Assembly (NCBI GenBank): GCA_030427205.1
Contig: JAUHXC010000001.1
Coordinates: 124,001-188,000, forward strand
DNA from: a bacterium
GTDB lineage: Bacteria; Myxococcota_A; Bradymonadia; UBA7976; UBA1532
DNA: 64,000 nt
Direction of reading: 5' to 3'
A program made the translations under genes and the position numbers. Below the pieces are notes generated by a model. It had not been told where the DNA came from. It did no database searches and was given only the letters and a program-made list of their open reading frames with translations. This document shows, one piece after another, positions 31,857-41,500 of this stretch (position 1 is its first letter; each line of letters opens with the position of its first letter).

Positions 31857-34712
31857 ATGCCCCGCGTCATCGTCATCGCGCTCACGCTGGCCCTCGCCTC
31901 GACGGCCATGGCCCAGCTGCTGCCCGGTCTGGGCGGCGGCGACGAGCCGGCGGTGCGGCTGGCCGACCCGCGCGAGCAGCTCGCCGACACCGCCAAGGCC
32001 ATCGAGACCCGCCGGCAGGCGGTGATGCTGCGGCAGGCCGACGTCGACCGCTGGCAGGCCCGGCGCAAGGCGGTCGCCGAGCGGCTGACGGCGCTGGAGG
32101 CCGAGCTGGCGGCCAAGGTGCGGGCGAGCGCGCCCGACGCGGCGGCCCGCACCTGGACCCCCGAGGCGTTGGTGGTGCCGGTGCCCGCCGCGCCGGCGGA
32201 CGCCGGGCCCGCCGACGCCGGGCCGCCGGACGCGGGGGTCGACGGCGGCGCGGACGCGGGGCTCGACGCGGGCGTATCGGACGGGTCGGACGGCGCCGAC
32301 GCAGGGGTCGACGGCGGCGCCGATGGCGAGGCGGGTGACGCGATCGTCGACGCCGCCCCGCCGCCGCCCGAGCCGGCCCCCGAGCCGCAGAGCACCGTGC
32401 TGGCCCTCATCGAGACCGCCGGCGGCTGGCTGGCCCCGGGGGTGCACCCGGCCGAGGTGGCCGAGATCGAGCACGAGCGGCAGGCCCTGCGCGGGCTCGA
32501 CGGCGTCCTGGCGAGCTTGATCCGGCTGCACGGCGAAGAGAGCGGTCAGCTCGCCGCCGCGCTGGCCGAGGTCGAGAAGATGCAGCGGGCCCTGTCGGCC
32601 GATCCGCCGGCGGCGGCGACCACCGGGTTGCGCGACGTCGAGCGGCTGGCCCTCGATACGCACAAGGCGCGCATCGAGGTGGCCCTGGCCCGCGCCCGGC
32701 AGCGGCAGAGCGCCATGGACGACGCCGACGCCGCCGAGGCGGTCGAGCGCCGGCGGCAGACCATCACCCCGCTCGCGACCCTCGACGCGGGCGACTTCGC
32801 CCCGTGGGCGGCCTACGCCGAGTCCTTCGGCCGGGCCGAGACCCTGCGCGAGCGCACCGAGGATCTGCGCCGGCAGGCCCTCGACCTGATCGAGCCGCTC
32901 GCCCGCCTCACCGAGCGCGTCGCCGCGGCCCGCAAGGAGCGCCGCGCCCTGGAGACCCGCTCCGCGCGGCAGACGCTCGATACGCTCGAAGACCGCTACG
33001 CCGACGCGCTCGACGGCATGCAGATCACCGCCGACGACCTGGAGCAGGCGCAGTCGATCTTCGAGCGCTCCAAGTCGCTGCGGGCGCGCAACATCCCGCC
33101 GCTCGAGGAGCAGCTCGACGACCTGCGGGTCATCGGCGCCACCACCCTGGCCGGCGCCGAGTCCGACTTCGACACCGCCCGGGTCAAGCGGCTGCAGCGC
33201 ACGGTCGTCGGCGAGAAGCTGCTGTTCGAGCGCATGAAGCTGCAGCGGGATACCTTCCGCCGGGACATGGTGCTGGCGGTGCAGCGCATGCTCGAAGACG
33301 AGGCGCCCGATCCGGCCTTCGCCGAGAGCTGGTCGCCGCTGCTCGACGCGCAGCAGATGCAGGCCCGCGAGGCCGACCAGGAGACCCGCTGCGAGGGCTG
33401 GCGCCGCGAGAGCACCGCGCTGCGCAAGGCGACCCCGGCCCCGGCCCAACGGGCCAACGCCCAGGCCCTCGAGCAGCTCTACGCCAGCCTCGACGACCTC
33501 TGCGGGCGCGAGGGGCTGGTGCTGGCGACGCAGGGCCGGCTGGCCGAGATCGGGCGCTATCACATCCAGCGCTCGGAGACCCGCGGCCGCAGCCTGTGGT
33601 GGTATCTGGGCCGGCTGGCCCTCTCGGCGCTGGTGCTGGGGCTCCTGCTGTGGATCTCGCGCTTCCTCGGCCGGATCACCAGCCGCTTGTCGGGCCGCCA
33701 CAGCAAGAACCTGCAGGCGCGCCCCGGCCTCGCCCGCCTGCGCAGCATCGGCGCGCTGACCCTGTATCTGGCCTCGCTGACCGGCCTGTGGCTGGGGGTC
33801 TCGCTGCTGGCGGTCAACCAGATCTGGGCCCTCGACCTCGACCTCGACTGGCTGGGCACCTTCGCGGTCAAGCCGATGTTCATCGTCGGCGGGGCCGAGG
33901 TCTCGCTGTGGTCGCTGGCCCGGCTGGCGATGTGGGTGATGGCGGCGATCTGGGTCGGCCGCATGGTGCATCGCTTCTCGAGCGACCTGATGGAGCACTT
34001 CGCCGTCGAGCATACCCTGCGCGACACCCTGGCGACGCTGATCCGCTACGCGACCATCGCCATCGGCATCGCGGTGGGGCTGTCGGCGGCGGGCATCGGC
34101 TTCGGCGCGCTGGCGGTGTTCTTCGGGGTCATCGGCATCGGCATCGGCTTCGGCTTGCAGACCATCGCCAACAACTTCATCAGCGGCTTCATCATCCTGC
34201 TCGAGCGGCCCATCCGAAAAGGCGACTTCGTGCAGGTCGACGACATGGTCGGCGAGGTGCTGGCGGTCAAGGCCCGGGCGACGACCATCGAGACCCGCGA
34301 CGGCGTGACGGTGATCGTGCCCAACTCGGAGTTCGTCGGCGGGCGGGTGGTCAACTGGACCCTGGGCCGCGGCGATCGGGTCCGGGGCAAGGTCGCGGTG
34401 GGCGTGGCCTATGGCACCGACATCGAGCACGCCGCCGGCCTGCTGCTGGGCATCGCCGAGGCCCACCCGGCGGTGCTCACCCGCCCCAAGCCCGACGTGC
34501 GGCTGGTCAACTTCGGCGACAGCAGCCTCGACCTGACGCTCTACTTCTGGTCCCGCGACATCCGCGGCCTGCCGAAGCTCCAGAGCGACCTCAACCAGGC
34601 GATCAACACCGCGTTCGCCGAGCACGACATCGAGATCCCCTACCCGCGGGAAGACATCAGCATCCGCGAGCTGCCGCCCGAGTGGCGCCGGGCGGACGGC
34701 GACGGGGACTGA
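31857..34712 (+). CDS. Large MscS-family mechanosensitive channel
   Basis: A 951-residue protein. A signal peptide (MPRVIVIALTLALASTAMA) is followed by an acidic Ala/Gly/Asp linker (about residues 112-165) and a long helical, Arg/Glu-rich periplasmic region. Four hydrophobic helices start near residue 580. The last of these (AIGIAVGLSAAGIGFGALAVFFGVIGIGIGFGLQ) is the pore-lining helix with the glycine/alanine pattern of MscS. The MscS beta domain follows (QTIANNFISGFIILLERPIRKGDFVQV), then the C-terminal domain. Proteins of this MscK/YnaI-like size have a long N-terminal extension. It gates on membrane tension and may protect against osmotic downshock. Confidence 0.93.
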   Translation: MPRVIVIALTLALASTAMAQLLPGLGGGDEPAVRLADPREQLADTAKAIETRRQAVMLRQADVDRWQARRKAVAERLTALEAELAAKVRASAPDAAARTWTPEALVVPVPAAPADAGPADAGPPDAGVDGGADAGLDAGVSDGSDGADAGVDGGADGEAGDAIVDAAPPPPEPAPEPQSTVLALIETAGGWLAPGVHPAEVAEIEHERQALRGLDGVLASLIRLHGEESGQLAAALAEVEKMQRALSADPPAAATTGLRDVERLALDTHKARIEVALARARQRQSAMDDADAAEAVERRRQTITPLATLDAGDFAPWAAYAESFGRAETLRERTEDLRRQALDLIEPLARLTERVAAARKERRALETRSARQTLDTLEDRYADALDGMQITADDLEQAQSIFERSKSLRARNIPPLEEQLDDLRVIGATTLAGAESDFDTARVKRLQRTVVGEKLLFERMKLQRDTFRRDMVLAVQRMLEDEAPDPAFAESWSPLLDAQQMQAREADQETRCEGWRRESTALRKATPAPAQRANAQALEQLYASLDDLCGREGLVLATQGRLAEIGRYHIQRSETRGRSLWWYLGRLALSALVLGLLLWISRFLGRITSRLSGRHSKNLQARPGLARLRSIGALTLYLASLTGLWLGVSLLAVNQIWALDLDLDWLGTFAVKPMFIVGGAEVSLWSLARLAMWVMAAIWVGRMVHRFSSDLMEHFAVEHTLRDTLATLIRYATIAIGIAVGLSAAGIGFGALAVFFGVIGIGIGFGLQTIANNFISGFIILLERPIRKGDFVQVDDMVGEVLAVKARATTIETRDGVTVIVPNSEFVGGRVVNWTLGRGDRVRGKVAVGVAYGTDIEHAAGLLLGIAEAHPAVLTRPKPDVRLVNFGDSSLDLTLYFWSRDIRGLPKLQSDLNQAINTAFAEHDIEIPYPREDISIRELPPEWRRADGDGD

Positions 34713-34757
34713 GCCGAACGCAGTACGCTATGCTGTGGCCGATGGATACCATGACCC

Positions 34758-34991
34758 ATGGATGAGCTGATCGCCCGTCGCGCGCGCGCCGCCCGTCGCC
34801 GGGCACGGTGTACCCTGACCGTCGCGACGCCCGAGACCAGCCGCCCTCCGCGACCGTCGTCGGCCGCCGAGCGCCTGGCCATGATGTGGCCGCTGGCGCG
34901 CGAAGCCTGGCTGCTGTCGGGCAGGCCGCTGCCGGATTACGACCGCGGAGACATGCCGGGACGGGTCCTGCGGGCGGACGACGCGCGGTGA
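34758..34991 (+). CDS. Small partner protein of a nucleotidyltransferase (toxin-antitoxin-like)
   Basis: A 77-residue protein (MDELIARRARAARRRARCTL). The second half, ERLAMMWPLAREAWLLSGRPLPDYDRGDMPGRV, has a pattern seen in small proteins encoded just before nucleotidyltransferases of the same kind. The TGA overlaps the GTG of the next gene (GTGA). It is preceded by a possible TATGCT -10 at 34729-34734. Role unknown; a toxin-antitoxin arrangement is inferred from gene order and size only. Confidence 0.55.
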   Translation: MDELIARRARAARRRARCTLTVATPETSRPPRPSSAAERLAMMWPLAREAWLLSGRPLPDYDRGDMPGRVLRADDAR

Positions 34992-35461
34992 GCGCGGGTC
35001 TCAACGAGGACTTCATCGACCTGCTGGCGGAACTCGACGACGCAGGCGCCGAGTTCTTGATCATCGGCGCGCACGCGCTCGCAGTGCATGGCGTCGCCCG
35101 AGCGACCGGGGACCTCGACGTCTTCGTGCGCCGGTCTACGGAGAACGCCGAGCGGGTCCTGACCGCTCTGAGGCTCTTCGGCGCACCGGTCGATGCCCAT
35201 CGGCTCACGGCAGGTGATCTGAATCGACCGGGCACGGTGTATCAGGTCGGCTTGCCGCCGCGACGGATCGACCTGCTCACGTCGATCGATGGCTGTGACT
35301 TCGAGGAGGCCTGGCGCGGTCGCACCGAGGTCGATGTGCAGGGTCGTCGTCTGCCGTTCCTCGGACGCCGCGAACTCGAGATCAACAAGCGTGCGTCCGG
35401 GCGAACGAAGGATCTGCTGGACCTGGAATTGCTCGCCGAGTCCGATCGGTCGGCGGACTGA
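34988..35461 (+). CDS. Nucleotidyltransferase-fold protein (MNT/DUF6036-like)
   Basis: A 157-residue protein. The motif EFLIIGAHALAVHGVARATGDLDVFVRR shows the GxxAxxxHGxxRxTxDxDxxV pattern of small nucleotidyltransferases used in toxin-antitoxin pairs and related modules, with the DxD metal-binding pair. The C-terminal part ends in GRTKDLLDLELLAE, typical of this group. It is translationally coupled to the upstream small gene. Substrate (tRNA, protein or DNA end) is not predictable. Confidence 0.75.
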   Translation: MSAGLNEDFIDLLAELDDAGAEFLIIGAHALAVHGVARATGDLDVFVRRSTENAERVLTALRLFGAPVDAHRLTAGDLNRPGTVYQVGLPPRRIDLLTSIDGCDFEEAWRGRTEVDVQGRRLPFLGRRELEINKRASGRTKDLLDLELLAESDRSAD

Positions 35462-35473
35462 CCCGCCGAAGCG

Positions 35474-37411
35474 CTACCCGCCCGTGCCGCTGATCCAATG
35501 GGCGACGCCCACCGACAGCGCGGGCACGTAGGTCACCAGCAGCACCACCGCGATCAGGATGAACAGGTACGGGATGATCGTCTTGTACAGCCGCACCATC
35601 GGGATCTCGAAGCGCGCCGCGGCCAGGAAGAGGTTGAGGCCCACCGGCGGCGTGAGGAAGCCCAGCTCGAGGTTGGCCAGGAAGATGATGCCCAGGTGGA
35701 TCGGGTCGATGCCGTAGTGCACCGCGATCGGCGCCAGAATGGGCGGCAGGATGACGATCGCGCTGTAGATCTCGAGGATGCTGCCCAGCACCAGCAAGAG
35801 CCCGTTGAGCGCGAGCAGGAAGACCAGCGGCGACTCGATGACCGTCTCGACCCAGGCCAGCAGCATGTCGGGCAGCTCGGCCTCGATGAGCGCGTAGCTC
35901 GACAGGCCCATGGCCGCCGCGAGCAGGATCAGGACCGCGCCGACCAGCGCGCCGGCGCCGGCGAGCACCCGGGGCAGGTCGCGGGTGGGGTGCAGGTCGC
36001 GGGTGATGAAGACCTCGATGATCACCGCGTAGGCCGCCGCCGCCGCCGCCGCCTCGACCATCGAGGCGAAGCCGCCGGCGAAGAGCACGATGACGACCAC
36101 CGGGACCGAGAGCTCCCACTTGGCGGCCCACGCCGAGGCGAACAGCTCGCGGCCGTCGAACGGCGGGCGCTCGGGCTCGACCTTGCGCCCGACCCACATG
36201 CCGTAGGCGGCCACCGCGAGCCCCATGAGCAGGCCCGGCACCAGCCCGGCGAAGTAGAGCTGGTCGGCGCCGACGCTGACCTCGGGGCTCTGCGAGACGA
36301 CGACGGCGTAGAGGATGACCGGCAGGCTGGGCGGGAAGAGCAGGCCCAGGCTGCTCGACGCGGTGACGTGGCCCAGGGCGAAGTTCTCGGGGTAGTTGTC
36401 GGCCTTGAGCATGCCGTAGACCAGCCCGCCGAGCGCGATGATGGTCACCCCCGAGCCGCCGGTGAAGGTCGTGAAGACGCCGCAGACGCCGGCGACGAGG
36501 ATGGCCATGCCGCCGGGCAGCCAGCCGAACATGGCCTTGAAGAAGCGCACCAGCCGCTCGGAGGCGCGGGTCTCGGCGAGCACGTAGCCGCAGGCGGTCA
36601 ACAGCGGGATGGCCGGCAGCGTGGGCGAGCTGACCAGCCGGTAGATCTCGGCCGAGACGGCGCTGATGGGCGTGCTCTCGCTGAAGTAGAGCAGCATCGC
36701 CGCCCCGCCCATCGCCGCGAAGACGGGGGTGCCGAAGACGGCGGCGACGAGCACCAGCGCCACCAGCCAGCCGCTGTGGTCTTCGATGAGGCCGGGGGCG
36801 TAGAGCCCGAGCACGAAGCCGAGCGGGGCCAGCGCCAGCGCCAGGGCGCGGCCGGACCACTTCGCGTCGGCCCGCCAGATGAAGCGCAGAGCGATGAAGG
36901 CCAGCGAGAGCGGCATCACCGCCTCGCCGACCCAGACCGGCAGGCCGATGGGCAGCACCTTGCCCACGTCGCGGTTGACCGCGACGACGTCCCACGCCGC
37001 CGAGGCGAGCACCAGCGAGATCGCGGCGGCGATGCCCATGGCCGCCGCGCCCGCGTAGCGGCGGACGGGGCCTTCGGGCAGGATCTCGGCGGTCGAGAGC
37101 CGCAGGTGGCGGCCGTCGCGGGTGGCGAGCAGCCCGCCGAGGAAGGTCAGCCACAAGACGAGCTGGCGCAGGTACTCCGCGCCGCCTTCGAGGCCCCAGT
37201 CGAACGGGCGGCCGATCGCTTCGAGCAGCGGCAGCACGATCGCCGCGCCGAAGACCACCACCACCGCGAGGTTCTCGATGCGGTGCACGATGCGCACCGG
37301 CAGCGGCGCGTCGGGGCCGGGCGGCAGGGCGGTGCCGGGCGCGCCAACGGCGCCGGCGACGCCGGGGGAGATCGTCTCGGAGGGGCCCGCGCCCGTCTCG
37401 ACCGTGCTCAA
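35474..37411 (-). CDS. TRAP transporter permease, fused small and large subunits (DctQM)
   Basis: A 645-residue integral membrane protein. The first about 170 residues correspond to the small DctQ subunit (HRIENLAVVVVFGAAIVLPLLEAIG, LRQLVLWLTFLGGLLATRDGRHLRL). From about residue 200 the large DctM subunit follows (VFGTPVFAAMGGAAMLLYFSES, GVTIIALGGLVYGMLKA, and SSLGLLFPPSLPVILYAVV). The fusion is complete. The start is a TTG at 37411, four bases after the DctP stop, with no strong ribosome-binding site, so the exact start is uncertain. It is the last gene of the TRAP operon, using an ion gradient to take up an organic acid or related solute. Confidence 0.88.
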   Translation of the reverse strand: MSTVETGAGPSETISPGVAGAVGAPGTALPPGPDAPLPVRIVHRIENLAVVVVFGAAIVLPLLEAIGRPFDWGLEGGAEYLRQLVLWLTFLGGLLATRDGRHLRLSTAEILPEGPVRRYAGAAAMGIAAAISLVLASAAWDVVAVNRDVGKVLPIGLPVWVGEAVMPLSLAFIALRFIWRADAKWSGRALALALAPLGFVLGLYAPGLIEDHSGWLVALVLVAAVFGTPVFAAMGGAAMLLYFSESTPISAVSAEIYRLVSSPTLPAIPLLTACGYVLAETRASERLVRFFKAMFGWLPGGMAILVAGVCGVFTTFTGGSGVTIIALGGLVYGMLKADNYPENFALGHVTASSSLGLLFPPSLPVILYAVVVSQSPEVSVGADQLYFAGLVPGLLMGLAVAAYGMWVGRKVEPERPPFDGRELFASAWAAKWELSVPVVVIVLFAGGFASMVEAAAAAAAYAVIIEVFITRDLHPTRDLPRVLAGAGALVGAVLILLAAAMGLSSYALIEAELPDMLLAWVETVIESPLVFLLALNGLLLVLGSILEIYSAIVILPPILAPIAVHYGIDPIHLGIIFLANLELGFLTPPVGLNLFLAAARFEIPMVRLYKTIIPYLFILIAVVLLVTYVPALSVGVAHWISGTGG

Positions 37412-37415
37412 AATG

Positions 37416-38432
37416 CTACTCGCTGGTGCCGTCGGTGAACGCCCCGAGCTTGCGGAAGGCGTCGCGGTGCTTCATGGCCTCGTCGTAGAGCGCCGGCGGT
37501 ACGTAGGTGCCGCGGATGTCGCCCTTCGCCCCGTCGACCTTGGCCTGCCACTGCTGCATCACCGGCGGCGGGATGGCGTTGACGGTCAGGCCGCGGCTGG
37601 CCATCTCGGTGACGCTGTCGGCGTCGGTCTTGCGGCTGATGGCTTCGAGGCGTTCACCGGCGGTGCGGGCGGCGGCGGCCATCTTCTCGCGCAGGGCCGG
37701 ATCGAGCTTCGCCCAGACCTTGGCGTCGATGATCAGCGCGCCGACGAAGGGGGCCCACTTCGCCTCGGTGAGGTGCTTGGCGTGGTCGTGCCAGCGCATG
37801 AGCACCGCCGCCTGGGCGGTGGTGGGCACCGCCTCGATGAGGCCGGTCTGCAGCGCGGTGGTGATCTCGGTGGCCGGCAGCGGCACCGGGTTGAAGCCGG
37901 TCTTGCGCCACAGCTCGATCTGGCTCGAGCTGCCCTGGAAGACGAAGAGCTTCTGCGCGCCGGCGTCTTCGGGGGTCACGATGGGCTTCTTCGACAAGAG
38001 CCGCACCCAGCCGCCGTCGCCCCACGCGAGCACCTCGAAGCCCTCGGCGCGGTAGGCGGCGTCGAGCTGCGGCCGCAGCTTGTCGAGCACGTAGTCGTAT
38101 TCGTCCCAGCTGCGGTAGGCCAGCGGGATCTGCAGGGCGTGGGCCGCCAGCGAGATCTCGCGCAGGCCGCCGGCGGTGATCAGGCCGCCGTGCAGCGTGC
38201 CGAGCCGGATCTTGCGCACCACCTCGGCGTCGTCGCCGGCCACGCCGCCGGGGTAGATCTTCAGCCGGACCTCGCCGTCGCTGAGCGTCTTCCACTCGTC
38301 GGCGAGCTGGGCGAGCACCTTGTGGAAGGCGGAGCCCTTGGGGGCGAGCGTCGCCACCTTGATGGTGGTCCTGGCCAGGGCCGGGCCCGTCGAGAGCGCG
38401 GCGAGGGCGAGGGCGAGGGCGATTGCGCGCAT
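37416..38432 (-). CDS. TRAP transporter substrate-binding protein (DctP)
   Basis: A 338-residue exported protein. The ATG at 38432 has GGAGG six bases upstream. The signal peptide is MRAIALALALAALSTGPALA. The family opens with TTIKVATLAPKGSAFHKVLAQLADEWKTLSDGEVRLKIYPGG. GFEVLAWGDGGWVRLLSKKPIVTPEDAGAQKLFVF carries the substrate-proximal Arg/Trp positions, and PTTAQAAVLMRWHDHAKHLTE follows the family pattern. It binds the solute in the periplasm and passes it to the fused permease. The ligand is unknown. Confidence 0.93.
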   Translation of the reverse strand: MRAIALALALAALSTGPALARTTIKVATLAPKGSAFHKVLAQLADEWKTLSDGEVRLKIYPGGVAGDDAEVVRKIRLGTLHGGLITAGGLREISLAAHALQIPLAYRSWDEYDYVLDKLRPQLDAAYRAEGFEVLAWGDGGWVRLLSKKPIVTPEDAGAQKLFVFQGSSSQIELWRKTGFNPVPLPATEITTALQTGLIEAVPTTAQAAVLMRWHDHAKHLTEAKWAPFVGALIIDAKVWAKLDPALREKMAAAARTAGERLEAISRKTDADSVTEMASRGLTVNAIPPPVMQQWQAKVDGAKGDIRGTYVPPALYDEAMKHRDAFRKLGAFTDGTSE

Positions 38433-38467
38433 GGGAGACCTCCGGGGCCGTGGGTGGGCAGCGCGGA

Positions 38468-39388
38468 TCACAAGAACAGATCGTCCTTGCGATTCTTCAA
38501 CCAGCGGGCCCGTCGCTGGGCCAGTGTATTCACCAGTCGATGCCGCGGGACGGCGTCGAGGTCGAAGGCCAGCACCTGCTCGAGCAACGCGTCGAAGGCG
38601 GCGCCGTCCTGGGTGGCGACGAGCACCGACTCGGCGTAGGCCACCAGCGGCGAGAGGCGCTCTTCATTCGAGGCGGCGAACGCCTGGTCCATGCGCGCCT
38701 TCGCCCGCTTCGCCTTCTCTTTGGGGTCGCCGCCGGGCTGGGCCATCTCCCAGCTGAGGTAGAAGTCGTGCACCGCGCCTTCGCCGTAGTCCGGGTCGAG
38801 CGCGGCCACCCGGGCCATCAGGTGCTCGACGAGGCCCAGATCGGCGGCGAGCTCGACGTCGTCTTTGTCGAGCGCGACGCCGGCGGCCCAGCCCATGGCG
38901 GTCCAGTACAACAGCGGCACGTGCTCGGATTCGAAGTCGGCCAGCGTCTTCTTCGGCCGCTCGCGCAGCGCGGCGCGCACGTCCTTGGCCTCGACCTCGA
39001 GGTTGATGCCGGCGAGCCCGTAGCGCACCGCGCGGTGGTACATGCCCTGCGCCCGCTTGCGCAGGTGGCGCGCGCCCTTGAAGTCGTCGTCTTCGATGCG
39101 ATCGGCCTCGAGCTGCAGGCAGGCGTAGCCGTATTGCACGAAGCCGCGGGTGGCGGCGGTGTGCAGCCCCATGTGGTCGGGCGCCGACTCGATGAGGCTC
39201 TCGATGGTCTTGAGACCGAAGGGGCTCGACTCGCAGATGAAGTCGGGGTCGTCGTCGCGGCCGAAGGCTTCACCCGGGCTGGAGAGCGCGTCGCCGAGGG
39301 CGTTGACCGCCATCGACTTCACGCAGCCGGTCGTCGAACCGAGGGCGAGCAGCGCCGCGAGCAGCGGGAACAGACGATGTACAGACAT
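38468..39388 (-). CDS. TRAP transporter T-component (TatT-like) lipoprotein
   Basis: A 306-residue lipoprotein (MSVHRLFPLLAALLALGSTTGC, lipobox Cys22). The helical body (YGYACLQLEADRIEDDDFKGARHLRKRAQGMYHRAVRYGL, VPLLYWTAMGWAAGVALDKDDVELAADLGLVEHLMARVAALDPDYGEGAVHDFYLSW) matches the TPR-like TatT family, which associates with the DctP protein of some TRAP systems. Being first in the operon with DctP and DctQM supports this. It acts at the outer or inner membrane face in the periplasm. Confidence 0.88.
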   Translation of the reverse strand: MSVHRLFPLLAALLALGSTTGCVKSMAVNALGDALSSPGEAFGRDDDPDFICESSPFGLKTIESLIESAPDHMGLHTAATRGFVQYGYACLQLEADRIEDDDFKGARHLRKRAQGMYHRAVRYGLAGINLEVEAKDVRAALRERPKKTLADFESEHVPLLYWTAMGWAAGVALDKDDVELAADLGLVEHLMARVAALDPDYGEGAVHDFYLSWEMAQPGGDPKEKAKRAKARMDQAFAASNEERLSPLVAYAESVLVATQDGAAFDALLEQVLAFDLDAVPRHRLVNTLAQRRARWLKNRKDDLFL

Positions 39389-39502
39389 GGCGGGAGGGTG
39401 CGGGGTCGGCCGGGTCGTGTCAACAGCCGCCGACGGACGGGTGCAGACATGCCCCGCGGCGGCCCCCGGCGGCCCCCGGTCGGGCCGAACGGCGCGCGAC
39501 CT

Positions 39503-41500
39503 TCACCGCGGGCCTCGGCGCAGCGATTCGAGCTTCTCCATGCCCGCCCGGGCCTCCGGCTGACCCGGATCGAGGCGCAACGCGGCGGCGAAGTCGGCGC
39601 CCGCGCCGGCCAGATCACCGGCGTTGCCCCGCACGACGCCGCGCAGGGCGAGCACGTCGGCGGTGGGCTGCTCGGCGATCAACGCGTCGAGCAGCGTGCG
39701 GGCGATCTGCGGCTGCCCGGCGTGCAGCGCGTAGCGGGCCAGGTTCGCGCGGGCGGTGCGATCGCCCGGGTTCAGCTCGACCGCGCGGGTCGCCGCCTGC
39801 ATCGCGTCGGCGTGCCGGCCGGCGGCGGCCAGCGCGGTGGCCAGGTTGTTCCAGCGGGCGCCGTTCTCCGGTTCGAGGTCCAAGGCCTGCTCGAAGGCGG
39901 CCCCGGCCAGGGGGACGCGTCGCTGCTGCAATTCGAAGCGCCCGCGGTCGGAGGCCCAGTTCGCCGCCGCGCGCCGCCCCTGCGGCCCCAGCGTATCGGT
40001 GGCGATGGGCACCTCGACCGCTTCGAGCGCGCTCGGCGCCGGCCGGACGAGCAGCGGCCACGCCGGCCCCAGGTCGGGCGGGCGGGCCGATCGGTCGAGG
40101 TCGCTGGCGCTCTCCCAGCCGACGGGCCAGTCGCCGCCCAGCCGCTCGAGCGCGTCGAGCCCGACCCCCGGCGACCAGCCGGCCAGCGCCGCGGGCAGCC
40201 GCCGGGCCACCGGCTCGACCGACGAGGCGTAGCCCACGTGCTGTCGCACGATCACCGCCAGATCGGGCCGGGCGCCTTCGACCACCTGGGCCCAGGCGAG
40301 GCCGGCGGCCAGGTTGTCGCTGGCGACGAGCGTCAGCGCCTCGGGCGGCAGCCGATCGCCGATGCGGTCGGTGGTGGCCAGCAGCCCGCGATCGGCGCGG
40401 TAGATCTCGAGGCGCGGCGCGGCCCAGAGCCCCGCGGCCAGCACCGCCGCGGCCGCCGCCAGTCGCGCCACGGCGGGCCGCAGCCCGTCGGTCGGCCGGT
40501 CGAAGAGCCACTGCAGCCCGAGCCCGGCGCCGATGGCCAGCGCCACCAGCCCGACCAGGCCGTTCTGCCCGTCGACCAGCCCCATCGGGTTGAGCGCGGT
40601 GGCGTACAGCGCGTCGACCAGCCACACCAGCGGCAGCAGCCAGACCGCCGGCCGGGCCGCCGCGGCGACGAAGCCGATGAAGCCGAGCCCCACGGCCAGC
40701 GGCGCGCCGCCGAGCAGCTGCCGGGCGTAGAGCGCCAGCGACCCGGCTTCGAGGCGGCCGAAGCGATCGGCGAAAGCGGCCCGGATGCGGGCCCCGCTGA
40801 GGTGATCCCACAGCGCGCCGATGGTCGAGGGGTCGCCCCAGTTGCGCCAGGGGTCCGTCGCCGCCCGCAGCGGCAGGTAGAGCACCACCAGCCCGCCGAG
40901 CACCGCCAGCGTCAGCGCGAGCAGCGCCGCCCGTCGACGACGCCGGACGCGGGCCAGCGCCGGCACGAGCAAGAGCAGGACGAAGAGCCGCAGCTCGGCG
41001 TGGTGCCCCGCGGCGAGCCCGACGCCGAAGGCCAGCGCGAGGGCCGGGCGCGTATCGACCTGCCCGCGGCCGCGCTGGCGGGCGAGCGCGGCCACCGCCC
41101 ACAGGCCGCCGGCGGTCATCGCCGCCGCGCCGGTGTAGACCTCGATGGTGGTGCCGTGCAGCATCAGCCACGGGCTGGCGACGAAGAGCCCCGCCCCGGC
41201 CATCGCCGCCGCCCGCCCGGCGCCGAAGCCCCGCCCCGCGCCGTAGATCGCCGCGGCGGCCAGCGCCGCCATCAGCCCCGACGCCAGGTTGCCCCGAAAC
41301 CCGAGGTCGCCCAGCGGCACGAGCAGCATCACCGCCTTGTGCACCATCGCGTAGAGCGGGAAGCCCGGCGGGTGGGCCACCCCCAGCTCCGCCGCCGCCG
41401 CGCCCAGCTCGCCGGCGTCGAGCCAGGTCACCCCCGGCGCGGCGAGCAGCCCGCACAGCGCGCCGGTGAACAGCGCGACCAGCGCCGCCGGGCGGCTCAT
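39503..41500 (-). CDS. DUF2723-family polytopic membrane protein with C-terminal TPR repeats
   Basis: A 665-residue protein. The N-terminal region (VTWLDAGELGAAAAELGVAHPPGFPLYAMVHKAVMLLVPLGDLGFRGNLASGLMAALAAAAIYG) carries the DxGE motif and HPPG pattern of DUF2723/GT-C type glycosyltransferases. About ten membrane helices follow. The C-terminal 150 residues form three TPR-like units (RWNNLATALAAAGRHADAMQAATRAVELNPGDRTARANLARYAL). It probably transfers sugar from a lipid carrier to an extracytoplasmic acceptor, but the family is poorly characterised. Confidence 0.85.
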   Translation of the reverse strand: MSRPAALVALFTGALCGLLAAPGVTWLDAGELGAAAAELGVAHPPGFPLYAMVHKAVMLLVPLGDLGFRGNLASGLMAALAAAAIYGAGRGFGAGRAAAMAGAGLFVASPWLMLHGTTIEVYTGAAAMTAGGLWAVAALARQRGRGQVDTRPALALAFGVGLAAGHHAELRLFVLLLLVPALARVRRRRRAALLALTLAVLGGLVVLYLPLRAATDPWRNWGDPSTIGALWDHLSGARIRAAFADRFGRLEAGSLALYARQLLGGAPLAVGLGFIGFVAAAARPAVWLLPLVWLVDALYATALNPMGLVDGQNGLVGLVALAIGAGLGLQWLFDRPTDGLRPAVARLAAAAAVLAAGLWAAPRLEIYRADRGLLATTDRIGDRLPPEALTLVASDNLAAGLAWAQVVEGARPDLAVIVRQHVGYASSVEPVARRLPAALAGWSPGVGLDALERLGGDWPVGWESASDLDRSARPPDLGPAWPLLVRPAPSALEAVEVPIATDTLGPQGRRAAANWASDRGRFELQQRRVPLAGAAFEQALDLEPENGARWNNLATALAAAGRHADAMQAATRAVELNPGDRTARANLARYALHAGQPQIARTLLDALIAEQPTADVLALRGVVRGNAGDLAGAGADFAAALRLDPGQPEARAGMEKLESLRRGPR

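Noticed and set aside
31857..34625. A long minus-strand frame opposite the MscS channel gene
   Set aside because: The translation is Ala/Arg/Gly-rich without motifs, whereas the plus strand encodes clear membrane helices and the MscS domain.
37147..37438. Possible separate DctQ small-subunit gene
   Set aside because: The small-subunit sequence continues in frame into DctM without a stop, so it is one fused gene.
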